The notes: generated by a model not told the origin, from the sequence alone. DNA of 64,000 nt from Mytilus trossulus (GCF_036588685.1 NC_086374.1:71918457-71982456), one strand, 5' to 3'; positions 21,036-31,945 are shown, counted from the stretch's first letter. A program made the numbers and translations.

Positions 21036-23270
21036 TATTTCTTTGTTCAGTTCGGTAATGATGGAAGGTAATTATGACTGAGGAAGAATATCAGATATGA
21101 TTTCTGACACTTTTGTCATAATGGCCAATCAGCTCATGATGGCGACCGTAAAATTTCTTGAGTGATGACCTTAATAGGATTTATTCATAGCCCTGTCTTA
21201 GCAACTTGTGAAAAAGAAGTATTCCTCGTTCAACAAAATCAACATACTTTGAGCTAGCTCTAGAGTATTGTATCAATTGAGGCACATATACTCTATATGC
21301 CGGTGCCGCTTGGAAGTTGCTACACAGAAATGAAAGTTAACTATAGGAAAATTAAAATCATCACGTTTGTCATAAATTTTGGTAATCAAACTACTATCAG
21401 TAGTCATTTCGAGAAGAAGGTCTAAATATGAAGCAGATTTATCTGTGTCGGTAGTATCTTTATTTTCAAGTTCACTTGGATATATTAAATGTAAGTGATT
21501 ACTGAATCTATTATTAATTAGAGACAGTACATCATCAATATACCGAAAGGTGAAACTAAAAGACTGGGCTATTTTTTTTCTCCTTTCTGTACTAGCCCTT
21601 GGATAAATTCTGCTTCATAGGAATATAAAAACAAATCTGCAAGTAGAGGAGCGCAATTGGTACCCATTGGGTTTCCAGTATTCTGTTTGAAGACCAAACC
21701 TCCAAATTCAACAAATATGTTGTCAATTTTAAAGTCCAGCATGGCAGTGATATCCTCGTCTGTATGTTATTTCCTTGACTTTGTATGATTTTTCACAAAG
21801 TAAGTTGAATTCCAGCCCAAAACTAGACATTTAATTAGTATAGCGTTCATTATCACTGAACTAGTATATATTTGTTTAGGGGCCAGCTGAAGGACACCTC
21901 CGAGTGCGGGAATTTCTCGCTACATTGAAGACCTGTTGGTGACCTTCTGCTGTTGTTTTTTTTATTTGGTCGGGATGTTGTCTCTTTGACACATTCCCTA
22001 TTTCCATTCTCAATTTTATTTAAAACGTCTGGTATCCTTTTTGTTAAAAAAACATAAGCTGACGAGTTCTTTCAGTCGAGCTTTAGTTTTAGTATGTGGA
22101 ATAGTGGTATAAAGAGATGAAAAATCGAAGGTTTCAATGTTGGTACAATGTTTTAATGATTGAGATTGTAAATTCACCAATAATAATTTTAAGTTTTTCA
22201 GTATCCTCATCTAATTAACACCACTTCTTGAATATGCCGTTTCGGAATATTTCTGAAGTCCTTCATTGACTGCAGTGAGTATGGCAGTTAGAACTTTGGA
22301 AAGGGGTTTAGTGGAACACTTGGAAGAACCTACGTTATACCTTTCCTTAAAAGGATTCTTGTGAAGCTTAGGAATCCAATATAAGGATGGAAGATCCTGG
22401 TCTTCATCCTTTTGATTAACATCAAAGGAGACAAGAACCGATTTGTGGTTTTCCTGGATCTCCTGCTTCGTAAGCGTACTTAGTGTATATGTAGGATTTC
22501 CAAGTGTGTTATTCATCCCCTGTTCCTCAATCAGGCAGTCATGTAGTGTTTCTTGCAAACAAAATCAATATTGTTTGAGACTTTGTCAGCTGGAACGACA
22601 ACATATTCGTCATGGACGCAAGACAACTCCTCTATGATATGAGGGTCTTTAAGGATGGAAGGAGCTTTGGTCCTCATTGACCCTTTAAGTTTACTTACTT
22701 TTATTTGAATCAATGACCTTAATGATTTTACCCACTCCAAAAGAGTGTCAACCTCAACCTTTCCTCTTCTTGTCCAGTCTTTTGCATAACCCTCAACATA
22801 ATTCATAAATAGTTTGAAGTTCTGCTTCTGATTGATTGGCTGTGGCTCTTTGTATTTCGGACCCTTGGACAAAAATTGTCTTCACTTGTAGTTATTGACT
22901 ATGTGTAGGTCTCCAGAAATAACATGGCCAGCAGGATTATACACGTAAAGGTAATGTGAACAGGCACAATCAGGTGGTTTAGCTTTGCGGTCATCAATAT
23001 TTAGATTCTGCAACACTTTTTTGTGATTAAATTTTTTAGATGCAACAGGGTTGGTGTCGGAATAGGATACTATAGGAGAAGATTGATACTTAAGGTAAGA
23101 AGGAATATTGCTTTTTACTCTTTTATGGTAAATAATATTACTGATGTTTATAGCATCAATACCCTTGTTTGTGAACTTCAAATTGAAGAATGAACGTTTT
23201 TGCAGTTCCTCCGAATGTTCAAAAACGGGTCTGAATAATATATGGTTAGCAATATTCATCACCATGGCAA
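21036..23270 (-). pseudogene. Penelope-like element reverse transcriptase relic
   Basis: The minus strand encodes most of a PLE polyprotein in several frames, broken by frameshifts and stops. In order: an N-terminal region (23265-22882), a long block (22872-22531), the 'LPSLYWIPKLHKNPF' motif typical of Penelope RT (about 22400), 'FDFSSLYTTIPH' (about 22100) with the first catalytic Asp, then after an inserted element 'NTGNPMGTNCAPLLADLFLY', and 'YIDDVLSLINN' (about 21540) with the DD pair. A C-terminal segment with 'GRHHELIG' follows. RT motifs 1-5 are recognisable and the catalytic residues remain, but reading-frame breaks near 22870, 22545 and 22211 and the insertion make it non-functional. 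No GIY-YIG endonuclease was identified with confidence. Confidence 0.85.
21835..22017 (+). mobile_element. Family D insertion inside the PLE
   Basis: A 183-bp family D copy lies between direct repeats 'atttaa' at 21829-21834 and 22018-22023. Removing the insert and one repeat rejoins the PLE reading frame (RRFK before, LVLGW after on the minus strand). This proves mobility after the PLE had inserted. Confidence 0.9.
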
Positions 23271-23694
23271 CTATTTAATACTTCGAAGATCGACTATCTG
23301 TAGTGTGGCATTCTTCACACGCTTTCAATAGAGAGTTCAGTCGAGAAAGCTGAAGTGAGTACTGTTTAGAGCGAATGTGATGAATTCCAAGAGGTTTATT
23401 GATATGTTCGGCAAAGCCATCTATAGAAACATCATGCATATCAGGTGGATTATAGCGACGATGTCCATGGCTCCTCGGCCGACGAAGAGACCTATTGAAT
23501 TAATCCATCACATTCACTGAACTACAAATAGGGCTACTCACGTTACCCACAGTATATTTTTTTATCGTTCCATCCATAAGGTTTTGCCTGCGAAACGGTG
23601 TACTTAATGTTAAATTATTGGCGTGATGATAATTGTTTTGAAAAATTCGAACTTTAATGGAATTTCCTGAATGGTCAATTTGTTTGAAATATTG
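23271..23694 (-). other. PLE 5' region upstream of the RT relic
   Basis: The minus strand continues upstream of the RT relic. A short frame around 23500-23330 contains an arginine- and histidine-rich start, then 'YNPPDMHDVSIDGFAEHI', compatible with an N-terminal PLE segment or leader. I infer that it belongs to the same element. Confidence 0.5.
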
Positions 23695-23830
23695 GTAAAC
23701 GATTTGTTGGTAATGAATATGTTTGGTTTTTAAATATTTTTATCTTAGCTCACTGATAAGTCTAATGTAAACGAAACGCGTGTCTGGCGTATCGTATTAT
23801 AAGCCTGGTAACCTTTATAACCGCTAATTA
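23695..23830 (-). mobile_element. PLE terminal repeat (pLTR) with hammerhead
   Basis: This is the 5' side of the minus-strand PLE. Its outer 75 bp is homologous to the 3' end of family A (tail plus ribozyme, 'ggttataaaggttaccagg' on the minus strand). PLE terminal repeats are known to carry hammerhead motifs and may be arranged in either orientation. Here the ribozyme points opposite to the RT. Confidence 0.65.
23747..23790 (+). ncRNA. Hammerhead ribozyme in PLE terminus, decayed
   Basis: Core box CTGATAA (G8 to A), a weakened stem II (GTCT against AAAC), intact GAAA, GTC triplet and tggcgt strand. The 5' stem I strand is agctca. It is probably inactive. Confidence 0.75.
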
Positions 23831-23839
23831 TGATGGCGT

Positions 23840-24640
23840 CACACATTGACGTATAACTCGACGTACACTTAACGTACACTAAACGTACAGAGAAATTGAC
23901 TTAGTCCGTATACGTTAGGTGCACGTCATAGGAACACTAAGCAATCGTTAGGCACGCGTTGCATAAGTTTGAAATACATCGAAATGCGAATGTATACGCT
24001 TGGTGAACGCTATAATTTCAGAAAAATTTTATGCAGCATAAACATTTTCATCCAGCTCTATCGTTTGTCAAGCGTATAAATGTTCGCTACACGCTTGTGC
24101 TACCTACGTTACAAGCGAGTAGAAACCCGTTACAGATAAGTTTGAGACACGTAAAGGGTACGTTGCATCCTCCTCAAGATCGTTCAGCTTTCATTTGCAC
24201 TTTTACTTGTATGTATACAAGACGTGTTTGTAACAAACGTCTGGTGTAGTTTAAGAATTCATTGAAGGTATATAACGCACCCGTGGCGATCAAAAACGTA
24301 TTCTGACACTATCGAAAATTGCTCGGACATTCATATTAGCATAAAATTATGTTCGTGAATTTACAATACCAAGTGTATCCAGAAGTAGTTCAAACACCAA
24401 ACAATTGACATTAAGGGTCGGTGGAAATAAAAATGTTCGACTAAAGAGATGATTTCAGCTTCCCAATTGTGAAGTTTCCATTTCTATGTAACAAAATTTC
24501 AGCAGCACCTGTATACGGAGTAGATATCTCCAATTGATAAGGAATCCCGGGCTTTTATTTCCTATCATGATTTCCTTGATAGAGGGTTACTACTCAAAAG
24601 GAAACTATTAAACTAAGAGTTCTAAATGATGAAGTTGAAA
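23840..24640. other. ACGT/CpG-enriched unassigned segment
   Basis: Near 23858-23888 the block 'acgtacact' is repeated about three times with small changes. The next 350 bp is unusually rich in cg, acgt and 'gcgta'-like words compared with the AT-rich surroundings. A 72-codon plus-strand frame (24031-24249) has no known motif. I cannot assign it. Confidence 0.4.
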
Positions 24641-25040
24641 TCATCCCTTCGTAAATTTTGCCGACGCCATCACGAGTTGGTTGACCGCTATGTAATATCC
24701 GTTTCACAAATGATATCTGATAATGTGCTACTGTCGTAATGACAATTCCTTTCCCTTTTCACGAATTTGACCTACTGAATTAGACTATTTACCGGGTTTG
24801 TAATACCATGAGCAACAAGAAGGGTGCCACACGTGGAGTAGGATCTTCTTATACTTCAAGGGCACATGAGATCACCTTCAGGTTCATAATGCTTATTATT
24901 TGTTGTTCTATGTTGTGTTTTTGTGTACTATTGTTTTTTTTTCTATTTGTCTTTTTCTTTTAATACCAAAACGTTGTCAGATTTTTTTATCAATGGGTTT
25001 GAATGTCCCTTTCGTATTTGTTTACCCTCTTTTAAACGTC
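24640..25040 (+). repeat. PLE C-terminus plus tail (family B), truncated copy
   Basis: It begins in a coding relic equivalent to 'GRHHELVDRY' and continues into a diverged family B tail ending near 'taccctcttttaaacg'. It shows the same PLE-to-tail order as 21.1-20.9 kb. Confidence 0.75.
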
Positions 25041-26112
25041 TCAGACAGGTTTCTGACCACGCCCGGCGTATGTTGGTGATATACGCTGATGTGCTAGTAT
25101 AACGCATTATGAGTAGATTAGAAATTCTGTTGAATCTTTCCAGGCTGTTATCTAAAAAAGATGTTCATGCTATTAACTAATTTTCCTGTGAGTTTTGAAA
25201 TGCAGCTTGGACTTCATTTTGCATTTCGAATCGAATTTCGCCATTCATGTTTAGTTGTAAGTTCACTCGTTGAACGACAGCTAGAAAGTGATCTTAGTCT
25301 TTATTACCAAAATGTACACGCTTTGGTAACTTTAACTGACTCTATTTCGTATTCAAAGTACCCGTACCCGTCAGTACAATATTTTTCCCGCTATACTTTA
25401 ACAAAACGCGGGTAAATGCAAGTGTCCTCAAGTACAAAATACACTTGCTACATTGATGATGACATACGTTCAATTACATATTTTCACATCGATATTAACT
25501 TAAGTATTTTTCAACAGAAGTCATCCTACGACATTAAACTAACTTAAACATATCTATTTGTTAAAATATTTTCAAATGTTACGATCAGTTACTTGTTATA
25601 TTTTTGATATATTTAACAGGTGTAATATTAATGCTCTATTTCTATTTTGCCTACTTTACAAAAAAAAGTAAATTCGCAAAAAATACTGAAATCCGAACAA
25701 AGTTACAAGATTCTTTAGCATAAAAAAAATACATTTACACATCATGACATAACAATACTTTATATTCTTTTTCTTCTGATATCTTTATGAATAAACACAA
25801 TAGTTGATGTTTATAATTTTAAGAAACGATGATGAAATTGACAAATTGTTATGACACTTGTGATTGGTTAAGATTTGTTTTGATTTTTTTGTCGTTCAAA
25901 AATTATTCTTTACTTGGAGATAGTTGTGTATTACCTGCATTTTTTTTATTATTATTCTGAATGTTTTCATTGTGCCATTTCTATGGGGGTTTTTCCTGAA
26001 CAATCAAACAGTCTTTAAATAACTGTAAATGGAATTGAAAATTAAAATAAAATAAAATTATAATGTAAAGGTAGGCAATGATTTTTGAAACGTACAAAAG
26101 GAAAACATATTA
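25041..26112. other. No gene recognised
   Basis: Contains an 84-codon plus-strand frame (25161-25415) without a recognisable motif. The rest is AT-rich. Confidence 0.4.
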
Positions 26113-26220
26113 GTTTAAACATATTTATTCATCATCTATACAAATATATAATCATACAAAATACACAATAACAGGATTCGGAAACAAGCTATATCATAGC
26201 TTATATTAATCCATTTCCTT
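26113..26220 (+). repeat. Family I repeat, partial copy
   Basis: The blocks 'gtttaaacatatttattcat' and 'gattcggaaacaagctatat' with 'cttatattaatccattt' match the first 90 bp of the copy at 63.09 kb. Confidence 0.5.
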
Positions 26221-26579
26221 GAAATACCAACTCCAGTTAACTATTACATAAATATAGCATGCAATATTACAATGATATGGAACAAGAATAAATAGGAAAC
26301 TATGTAACTGAAAAAGAAAGGAAAAAAAAGAATTCTAAAAAAATGAAAATAAATACAACTAAAGAAGAAAAAAAAGTAAAAAAAGAAAAAAGAAAACTAC
26401 ACTGGATACAAAAAACATATCATATCAGTTCAACATATCTATCTATTTTTGGTTCTTATTTCATCAGCATATATATTTCTAAATTATCCTAATTATTAAA
26501 CCAACCTTTGCCATATAAAAAAAGATGTGGTATGATTGCCAATGAGATAACCCTCTATATTATTTCTGATTTCAATTAG
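26221..26579. other. Poly-purine stretch and short family F piece
   Basis: An A/G-rich stretch lies at 26300-26400. A short family F segment ('agatgtggtatgattgccaa') lies at 26522-26560. Confidence 0.5.
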
Positions 26580-26835
26580 TTCACGCATCATGGTATATAT
26601 AACGGAATTTGATAAGACTGTCTTCAGTGGGGGAGATTTAACGCTATAAAAGAAGGTTTAATCCACCATTTTCTGCATTTGAAAATGTCTGTACCAAGTC
26701 AGAAATATGACAGTTCTTGTCCATTCGTTTTTTATGTGTTTTGTCATTTGATTTTGCCATGTGATTATGGTCTTTCCGATTAGATTTTCCTCTGAGTTCA
26801 GTATTTTTGTGATTTTACTTTTTTCATAACAGATG
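26580..26835 (-). repeat. Dispersed repeat family C, copy 4
   Basis: The plus strand shows 'gaaggtttaatccaccattt', 'gtaccaagtcagaaatatga' and 'gagttcagtatttttgtgat'. It is very similar to copy 1 at 326-550. Confidence 0.85.
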
Positions 26836-27360
26836 ATATAGGTTATATACAAATTTTACTTTTCCGTTCACATATCAATGTCTTTTATTTTTAAATTGAT
26901 TGATAATAACAATTATAAATGTGATAAGACACAGTTTGTTATCATTTTGATAGCTTCTTGTGTTTGGTTATTACTACTTGAATCGTCAGATATAAATATA
27001 CGTCATATTGTGTGTACATATTTAGTTTAATGTCCAAAAAAATTAAGCATGGTGAAACAAATTAAGATGCTATCTACGTGTGATACATTGATACTGCTCT
27101 TTGATGATGATATGTTTTATCAGTTTTTTGGAGTTTTATTCATTTTGCACATTACATTCATAAAGGTATTGTTAATGTAATTATAAAAGATGGATAGACA
27201 CTTCAGATAACAAAAATGATCGCAATACAAGATAAATGAATGTGTAAAAGTTTGCAGAAACTTGGTAGTCAACAATTTTTACGAGTTAATGCCGCATGTG
27301 CCTTCAAATGTCTTTTTTTCACCATTTTATATATTTTGCACAAAACCTATGCAAATTAAA
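26836..27360. other. No gene recognised
   Basis: AT-rich DNA without recognised content. Confidence 0.4.
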
Positions 27361-27364
27361 GTAG

Positions 27365-27665
27365 AACTGTAAAGAGACAAAAACAATTACAGCAATACCA
27401 GATCAACAAAAGAGAAAAAAATATTCATGAAGTATTCTTGTCTGAAATGTCCCATAGTGTTCATTGTAGAACATGCTCACATATCTACGAACGTCATACA
27501 AGACCTTGATGTCGAATTGTATTTACATAAAACTTTACATATACATAGCTGTGTTTTTATCATTGACATTTTAGTTGCTAATATTTGGTTCGTCTGTTTT
27601 CAACCGGCTGATGTATTAAGTGTGAGTGCGTGAGCAAGCGGAACAGTTGTTTGATAAGGTGCTAA
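27365..27665. repeat. Family H repeat
   Basis: The blocks 'gtaaagagacaaa', 'ccagatcaacaaaa' and 'gaattgtatttacataaaac' match 19005-19760. An in-frame 68-codon stretch (27427-27633) has no recognised motif. The interval 27666-27944 holds no recognised feature. Confidence 0.6.
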
Positions 27666-27944
27666 TGGGATATTGAATATGTACATCATTTTTATCATTC
27701 CACTCACATATTTTACGAGGTCGTCCTTATTTTGTGTAAATTTGTGAGTGAGTCAGCCTTATTTGCACAAAATAAAAAAAATATCGAAATTATTAAAGAT
27801 TCTAGAATTATAAACATGTATCGTTGCAATTGCATTCGTTGTCCTTATGCAAAAGTCTACAGTCGCTACATTGAACATGGCATGTATTTAATTAAAAATT
27901 AAACATCGATTAAGTACTGTCCAATAGAGGTCATACAATGTATA

Positions 27945-28375
27945 GATCACAAAAATACTGAACTCCGAGGAAAATTCAAAAAGAAAAGTCCCCAATCAAA
28001 TCGCAAAATCAAAAGTTCAAACACATCAAACGAATGGATAACAACTGTCATTTTCCTGTCTTGGTACAGACATTTTCTTATGTAGAAAATGGTGGATTGA
28101 ACCTGGTTTTATAGCTAGCTAAATCTCACTTGTATGACAGTAGCATCAAATTCCATTATATTGTTAATAATGCGAGAACATAACATACAGACACAAAAAT
28201 GGTAAAAATGTCAAAAATTGGGGTACAGCAGTCAACATTGTGTTATCATATTTCACTATAAAAACAACAAATGTAACGAAGAAGCACAAAAAGGTAAAAG
28301 AGGGAAACAACAGACACACTGTGGTGCAACAAAAAACAAACGACAATGCAACACACACAGAAACGAACTATAAGA
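27945..28375 (+). repeat. Dispersed repeat family C, copy 5, long
   Basis: Holds the core ('gaactccgaggaaaattcaa', 'catcaaacgaatggataaca', 'tatgtagaaaatggtggatt') and the downstream extension with 'aagaagcacaaaaaggtaaa' and 'gcaacaaaaaacaaacgac'. It is one of the longest copies. Confidence 0.85.
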
Positions 28376-28379
28376 TAGC

Positions 28380-29085
28380 AATAAGGGTTTTAAACCTTTT
28401 TGGTATATTTATAGAAAAGGCAATTCAAAATAATCCAAAAAGTATTTAATTGTCGTGATTATGTTTAATTGTTTACGGACATAGAACTAATAATGCACGA
28501 TTTGTTGATGTTTTTATCTCTATCTGGTGATCAGATGATGTTTTGACAAGAAATGTCAAAATAACAGATGAACGGGTTGATAATACATTTATAAAGTGTC
28601 ATTGTTAAAGTGACTTAGGGCAGTAACAATCGCACGGCAACAAAATTCGTCCATTTCTAACATTAATTCCATTTTGTCATCAGATTTTGTTTTATTTCCA
28701 GCAACAATAAATCCATTTGTTGATATTCAATGAGATTTTTGCACGTAAATGGACAAAAACCAATTCATATTCAATAAAGTACCATCACTATTGTACGGCA
28801 AATGTGAAAATCCATAATATCAAATTTTTGACATCGATAACATCAAATAAAATTTAAAAAGCATTGCTAGAATAATTTCTTGTAAGGAAATATGGATCAA
28901 GACCATAATAAATATGTTTTAAAAAGTAGTCTATGCATTACAAACATCTAAAACAATATATGACTTAGGAAAGACATTATATTGTTTTCACTCAATCAAG
29001 TAATGACTTTTTAACAGCGGTATACTACTGTTGCCTTAATTTATTAACATTGTTCATCTTTATAACGATATTGCTAATATAATGT
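28380..29085. other. No gene recognised
   Basis: One short block near 28460-28485 ('atgtttaattgtttacggac') is the reverse complement of a block in the 178-bp duplication at 35.05 and 35.23 kb. Nothing else was recognised. Confidence 0.45.
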
Positions 29086-29089
29086 ATTT

Positions 29090-29293
29090 CCTAAGGATTT
29101 TTTTACCACAGGCATAGATTACCTTAACCGTATTTGGCACTACTTTTTGGAATTTCAGATCCTCAATGCTCTTCAACTTTGTACTTGTTTGGCTTTATAT
29201 ATATTTTGATATGAGCGTCACTGATGAGTCTTATGTAGACGAAACTCGCGTCTGGCGTACAAAATTATAATCCTGGTACCTTTGATAACTATG
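29090..29293 (+). mobile_element. Hammerhead-ribozyme element, 5'-truncated
   Basis: It starts in the body at 'ctaaggatttttttaccac' and runs through the ribozyme to 'ctttgataactatgatc'. It has almost the same 5' start as copy 2 at 3941, suggesting a preferred truncation point or a shorter subfamily. Confidence 0.87.
29215..29258 (+). ncRNA. Hammerhead ribozyme type I, intact core
   Basis: gcgtca, CTGATGA, GTCT/AGAC, GAAA, stem III C-TCGC-G, GTC and tggcgt are all present. Only the stem III loop differs from the copy at 4073. The predicted scissile bond is after C29252. Confidence 0.92.
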
Positions 29294-29359
29294 ATCAACA
29301 AAAGTATAAAACCAAAGACTCATCTTAGTAACGTACGTTTAATATTTTTATTAAAAAAA

Positions 29360-29445
29360 AAGTATATAACGGAATGTCACTATACAGAAAATTTTAGATG
29401 TGTTAATTACGACATGTTTACGTGTTGTAAGCGATAGTTACGTGT
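29360..29445 (+). repeat. Inverted repeat arm, left
   Basis: The block from 'agtatataacggaatgtcac' through 'tacgacatgtttacgtgttg' is matched, as reverse complement and with small changes, by 32335-32425. The function is unknown; possibly two copies of one repeat in opposite directions. Confidence 0.65.
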
Positions 29446-29559
29446 TAGTTTCGATTATCTTCGAGTGCTTACGATTTTGGAGCTTTCATATTATACCCTA
29501 GATCAAAATTAATTTTTACTGAAATCAAATAAACATGTTTTGATGTTCTAGAATTGAAA

Positions 29560-29800
29560 ATGTAAATAGGTAATGTATTAAAGAGACAACAATCCAACCA
29601 AAGTGCAGAAAAGAGCACAAGGTCACCAAAGGGTTTTCAATGCAGCGTAAAAGATTCTGCACCCGGAGGTGGACTACGGCTTGCCCTTAAACAATAATGT
29701 ATACTTGTTCAGCAAAGCAGTCGCAATAATAAACTCCGAAATATATTATTGAACTAAGATTTAGAAATGACAAGACTAATGAAGACTAAAGGTTTCTCAA
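29560..29800 (-). mobile_element. Family D element
   Basis: Reverse-complement copy: 'ttgaaaatgtaaataggtaa', 'gagcacaaggtcaccaaagg' and 'ccggaggtggactacggctt' correspond to the family D ends and middle. Confidence 0.75.
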
Positions 29801-30065
29801 CAGGCGCATAAATGCCGTTGAAGAAAAGTTGACAGAAGAAACTGAGCAAAATGACAATGGTAAACATGAATAAACAAAGAATTACTAGTAGTAACTGACA
29901 TGCCAACTCCATACCTTAATTAAAGTGATCGAACTATTGTGTCGTCATCATAGGACAATCAAGCACAATTTCTACCCCCTTAGATATTTAGAATCCTGTC
30001 AATATAATAACCCATTCCATCATAAAAACTGGTTTAAGAATACATAGGGTTTAAATAAATATCAC

Positions 30066-30356
30066 AGCTATCAGGCTAATAATTTGTTTCGCCAGACACG
30101 TGGTTCGTCTGCATAAGACTCATCAGTGACGCTCAGATAAAAATTGTTAGAAAGCCAAACAAGTATGAAGTTAAAGTGCTTTGAGAACCCAAAATTTCAG
30201 AACAATTGTGCCAAATACGTCCAAGGTAATGCCAGGTGTAAGAAAATCCATTGCATTTCGAATAATTCATCCTTTTCAAACAGTTAATTTATAAAAATTA
30301 CCGTTTAATTGATGTTCGTGTACCACTGAAGTGCTGACTACTGGGCTGGGGAAGCC
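30066..30356 (-). mobile_element. Hammerhead-ribozyme element inside a PLE fragment
   Basis: A near-complete unit with tail, ribozyme, body and the 'gaagtgctgactactgggct' block. It splits sequence that is continuous in the PLE copy near 16.35 kb, so it inserted after the PLE fragment. Confidence 0.8.
30089..30132 (-). ncRNA. Hammerhead ribozyme, GAAA changed to GAAC
   Basis: CTGATGA and stem II (GTCT/AGAC, loop TATGC) are intact. The conserved GAAA reads GAAC, the stem III region is CACGTGTC, and stem I keeps five of six pairs. It is probably inactive. Confidence 0.82.
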
Positions 30357-31189
30357 GATGTAAAGACATTTTTAGTAAATTAACATGAATTCGAAAATAT
30401 GCTGTCTTAAGTGGCCTCATAACACTATCTTAACTATATCCCATCCGAAAAAGTCTGTTTAAGGTTTGATTAGCTTTTGAGATCCAAATCTTTGTGATTT
30501 CTATAGAATATGACCATAAAATATTGGATTTTAAATACCTGATCGTATAATATGTCTGCATGTGGATTTATGCATTTACGATAAATATCCTTATACCGAT
30601 GAATAGATTAAGGTGAAAGAAAGAAATCTTTGTATAACTGAAAAGTTTTACACCAGAGTTTTTCGAGGTCAAAAACTGGTGAAAACATTATAAAAATCAA
30701 ATACGCTGTTACATACACGAGATAATCGATAAAGTATAGATATATGAACATCATAAACTAATGACAAGGAAACGTCACTATCTAAATATGGATACTTAAC
30801 AAAAGGAAATAAAAAATCATTTCTTTTATCATAAATTTCGGTATTAAGCTTCCCATTAAAGATATGCATATCAAGATCCAGAACAGGGTAGTGTTCATTG
30901 TAACATAAGCTTTATTTGAAGTAACTTCTGCAGGATACATCGATTTAGTTTTCATACTGAAGTTTGCTTATTCCACATTGGCAAGAAGTGAAGTGGAAGG
31001 CTGAAATCTCACAAAACATGTTCATTAATAAAGGTAACAGTATTTGACGGCTGTTCAAAAGTCATTAATCGATTGAGATAAAACAAATCCGGGTTAAAAA
31101 TTAAAAGCGAAGAGAAATACATCACATACAAGAGGAAAACAAAGAAACAACAGAAATACCTAGGTGCAACAATAAACAACCTGTCGTCT

Positions 31190-31450
31190 TTATACGCCTG
31201 TCTAAATCAGAAACCTCTAGCCTGTGTTAGTCTTGACGTGAGTTTTTAATTGTATTTAAATCATATGTTTCAGAGACTAGTATGGTGTCTGCTTTGCTTA
31301 TCTTATAAACATTATTGTTTAGAGGCAAACTGAAGTCTACTCCAGGGCGAGAAGGGGATTAGATTTTCTCGCTGCGTTGAAGACTCATTCGTTTCTACTG
31401 TTTGGTCGAGTTTTTTTTCACACATTCTCCGTGTCCATTGCCAATTCTAT
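31190..31450 (+). mobile_element. Family D element
   Basis: Contains 'ctagcctgtgttagtcttga', a 'gcaaactgaagtctactcc' block and 'cacacattctccgtgtccat' in family order. It is more diverged than the 15.1 kb copy. Confidence 0.7.
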
Positions 31451-31786
31451 AACAAATTTATCTTTTTTCATGTGACTTTTATTACTAGTACTAAAAAAAG
31501 GAATTTTTGAAATGATTTAATGCTAAAAGACGTCGGATTTCAAAGCAGATAAGCAACCAATTTAAAAATATTTGTACTGATATTTTTCTTTTCAATTCAG
31601 TAGCATAAAACATTACTTCAAATAATCGACTGTTCTTTCAATGCGACACTATTTAGATTGGACGTTATACTTAATACATAGAAAATATAGAAAAAAAGAA
31701 ATCCAGAAGTAAAATGTGTTTCAGAAAAGGCCATGCCCCCTTTAAATACACTGGGGCTTTTTACGGGTCTTTATGGATCGCTAATT
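31451..31786. other. No feature recognised
   Basis: AT-rich, no repeat identified. Confidence 0.4.
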
Positions 31787-31945
31787 TGTTATCAAAGGTA
31801 CCGGTTATAAAATGATACCCCGACGCGCGTTCCGGCTATTCGAGACTCATCGCTGACGCTCAAATCAAAATAGTGAAAAAAAAACAAACGAATAAAATAG
31901 TTGAAGAGCATTACATTGAGGACCGAAAATTCCAAAAAGGTTGTG
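31787..31945 (-). mobile_element. Hammerhead-ribozyme element, highly decayed
   Basis: Tail ('ttatcaaaggtaccggttat' on plus), ribozyme region and about 85 bp of body ('gttgaagagcattacattga') are present with many substitutions. Confidence 0.75.
31817..31859 (-). ncRNA. Hammerhead ribozyme, decayed
   Basis: The core reads GCGATGA, stem II has lost some pairs, GAAA reads GGAA, and stem I is shortened on the 3' side. It is not expected to cleave. Confidence 0.7.

Larger units (their letters stand above)
29840..30985 (-). pseudogene. PLE fragment, interrupted by a ribozyme element
   Basis: On the minus strand, 30980-30660 encodes a recognisable post-RT block. It includes 'IYDKRNDFLFPFVKYPYLD', then 'SRVCNSVFDF' (open frame 30869-30669), a region typical of bivalve Penelope-type proteins just after the DD motif. 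Downstream (30600-30370) it continues with frame breaks, and after the inserted element (30066-30356) with the 3' untranslated block also found at 16.2 kb. Catalytic motifs are missing, so this is a 5'-truncated, decayed copy. Confidence 0.65.
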
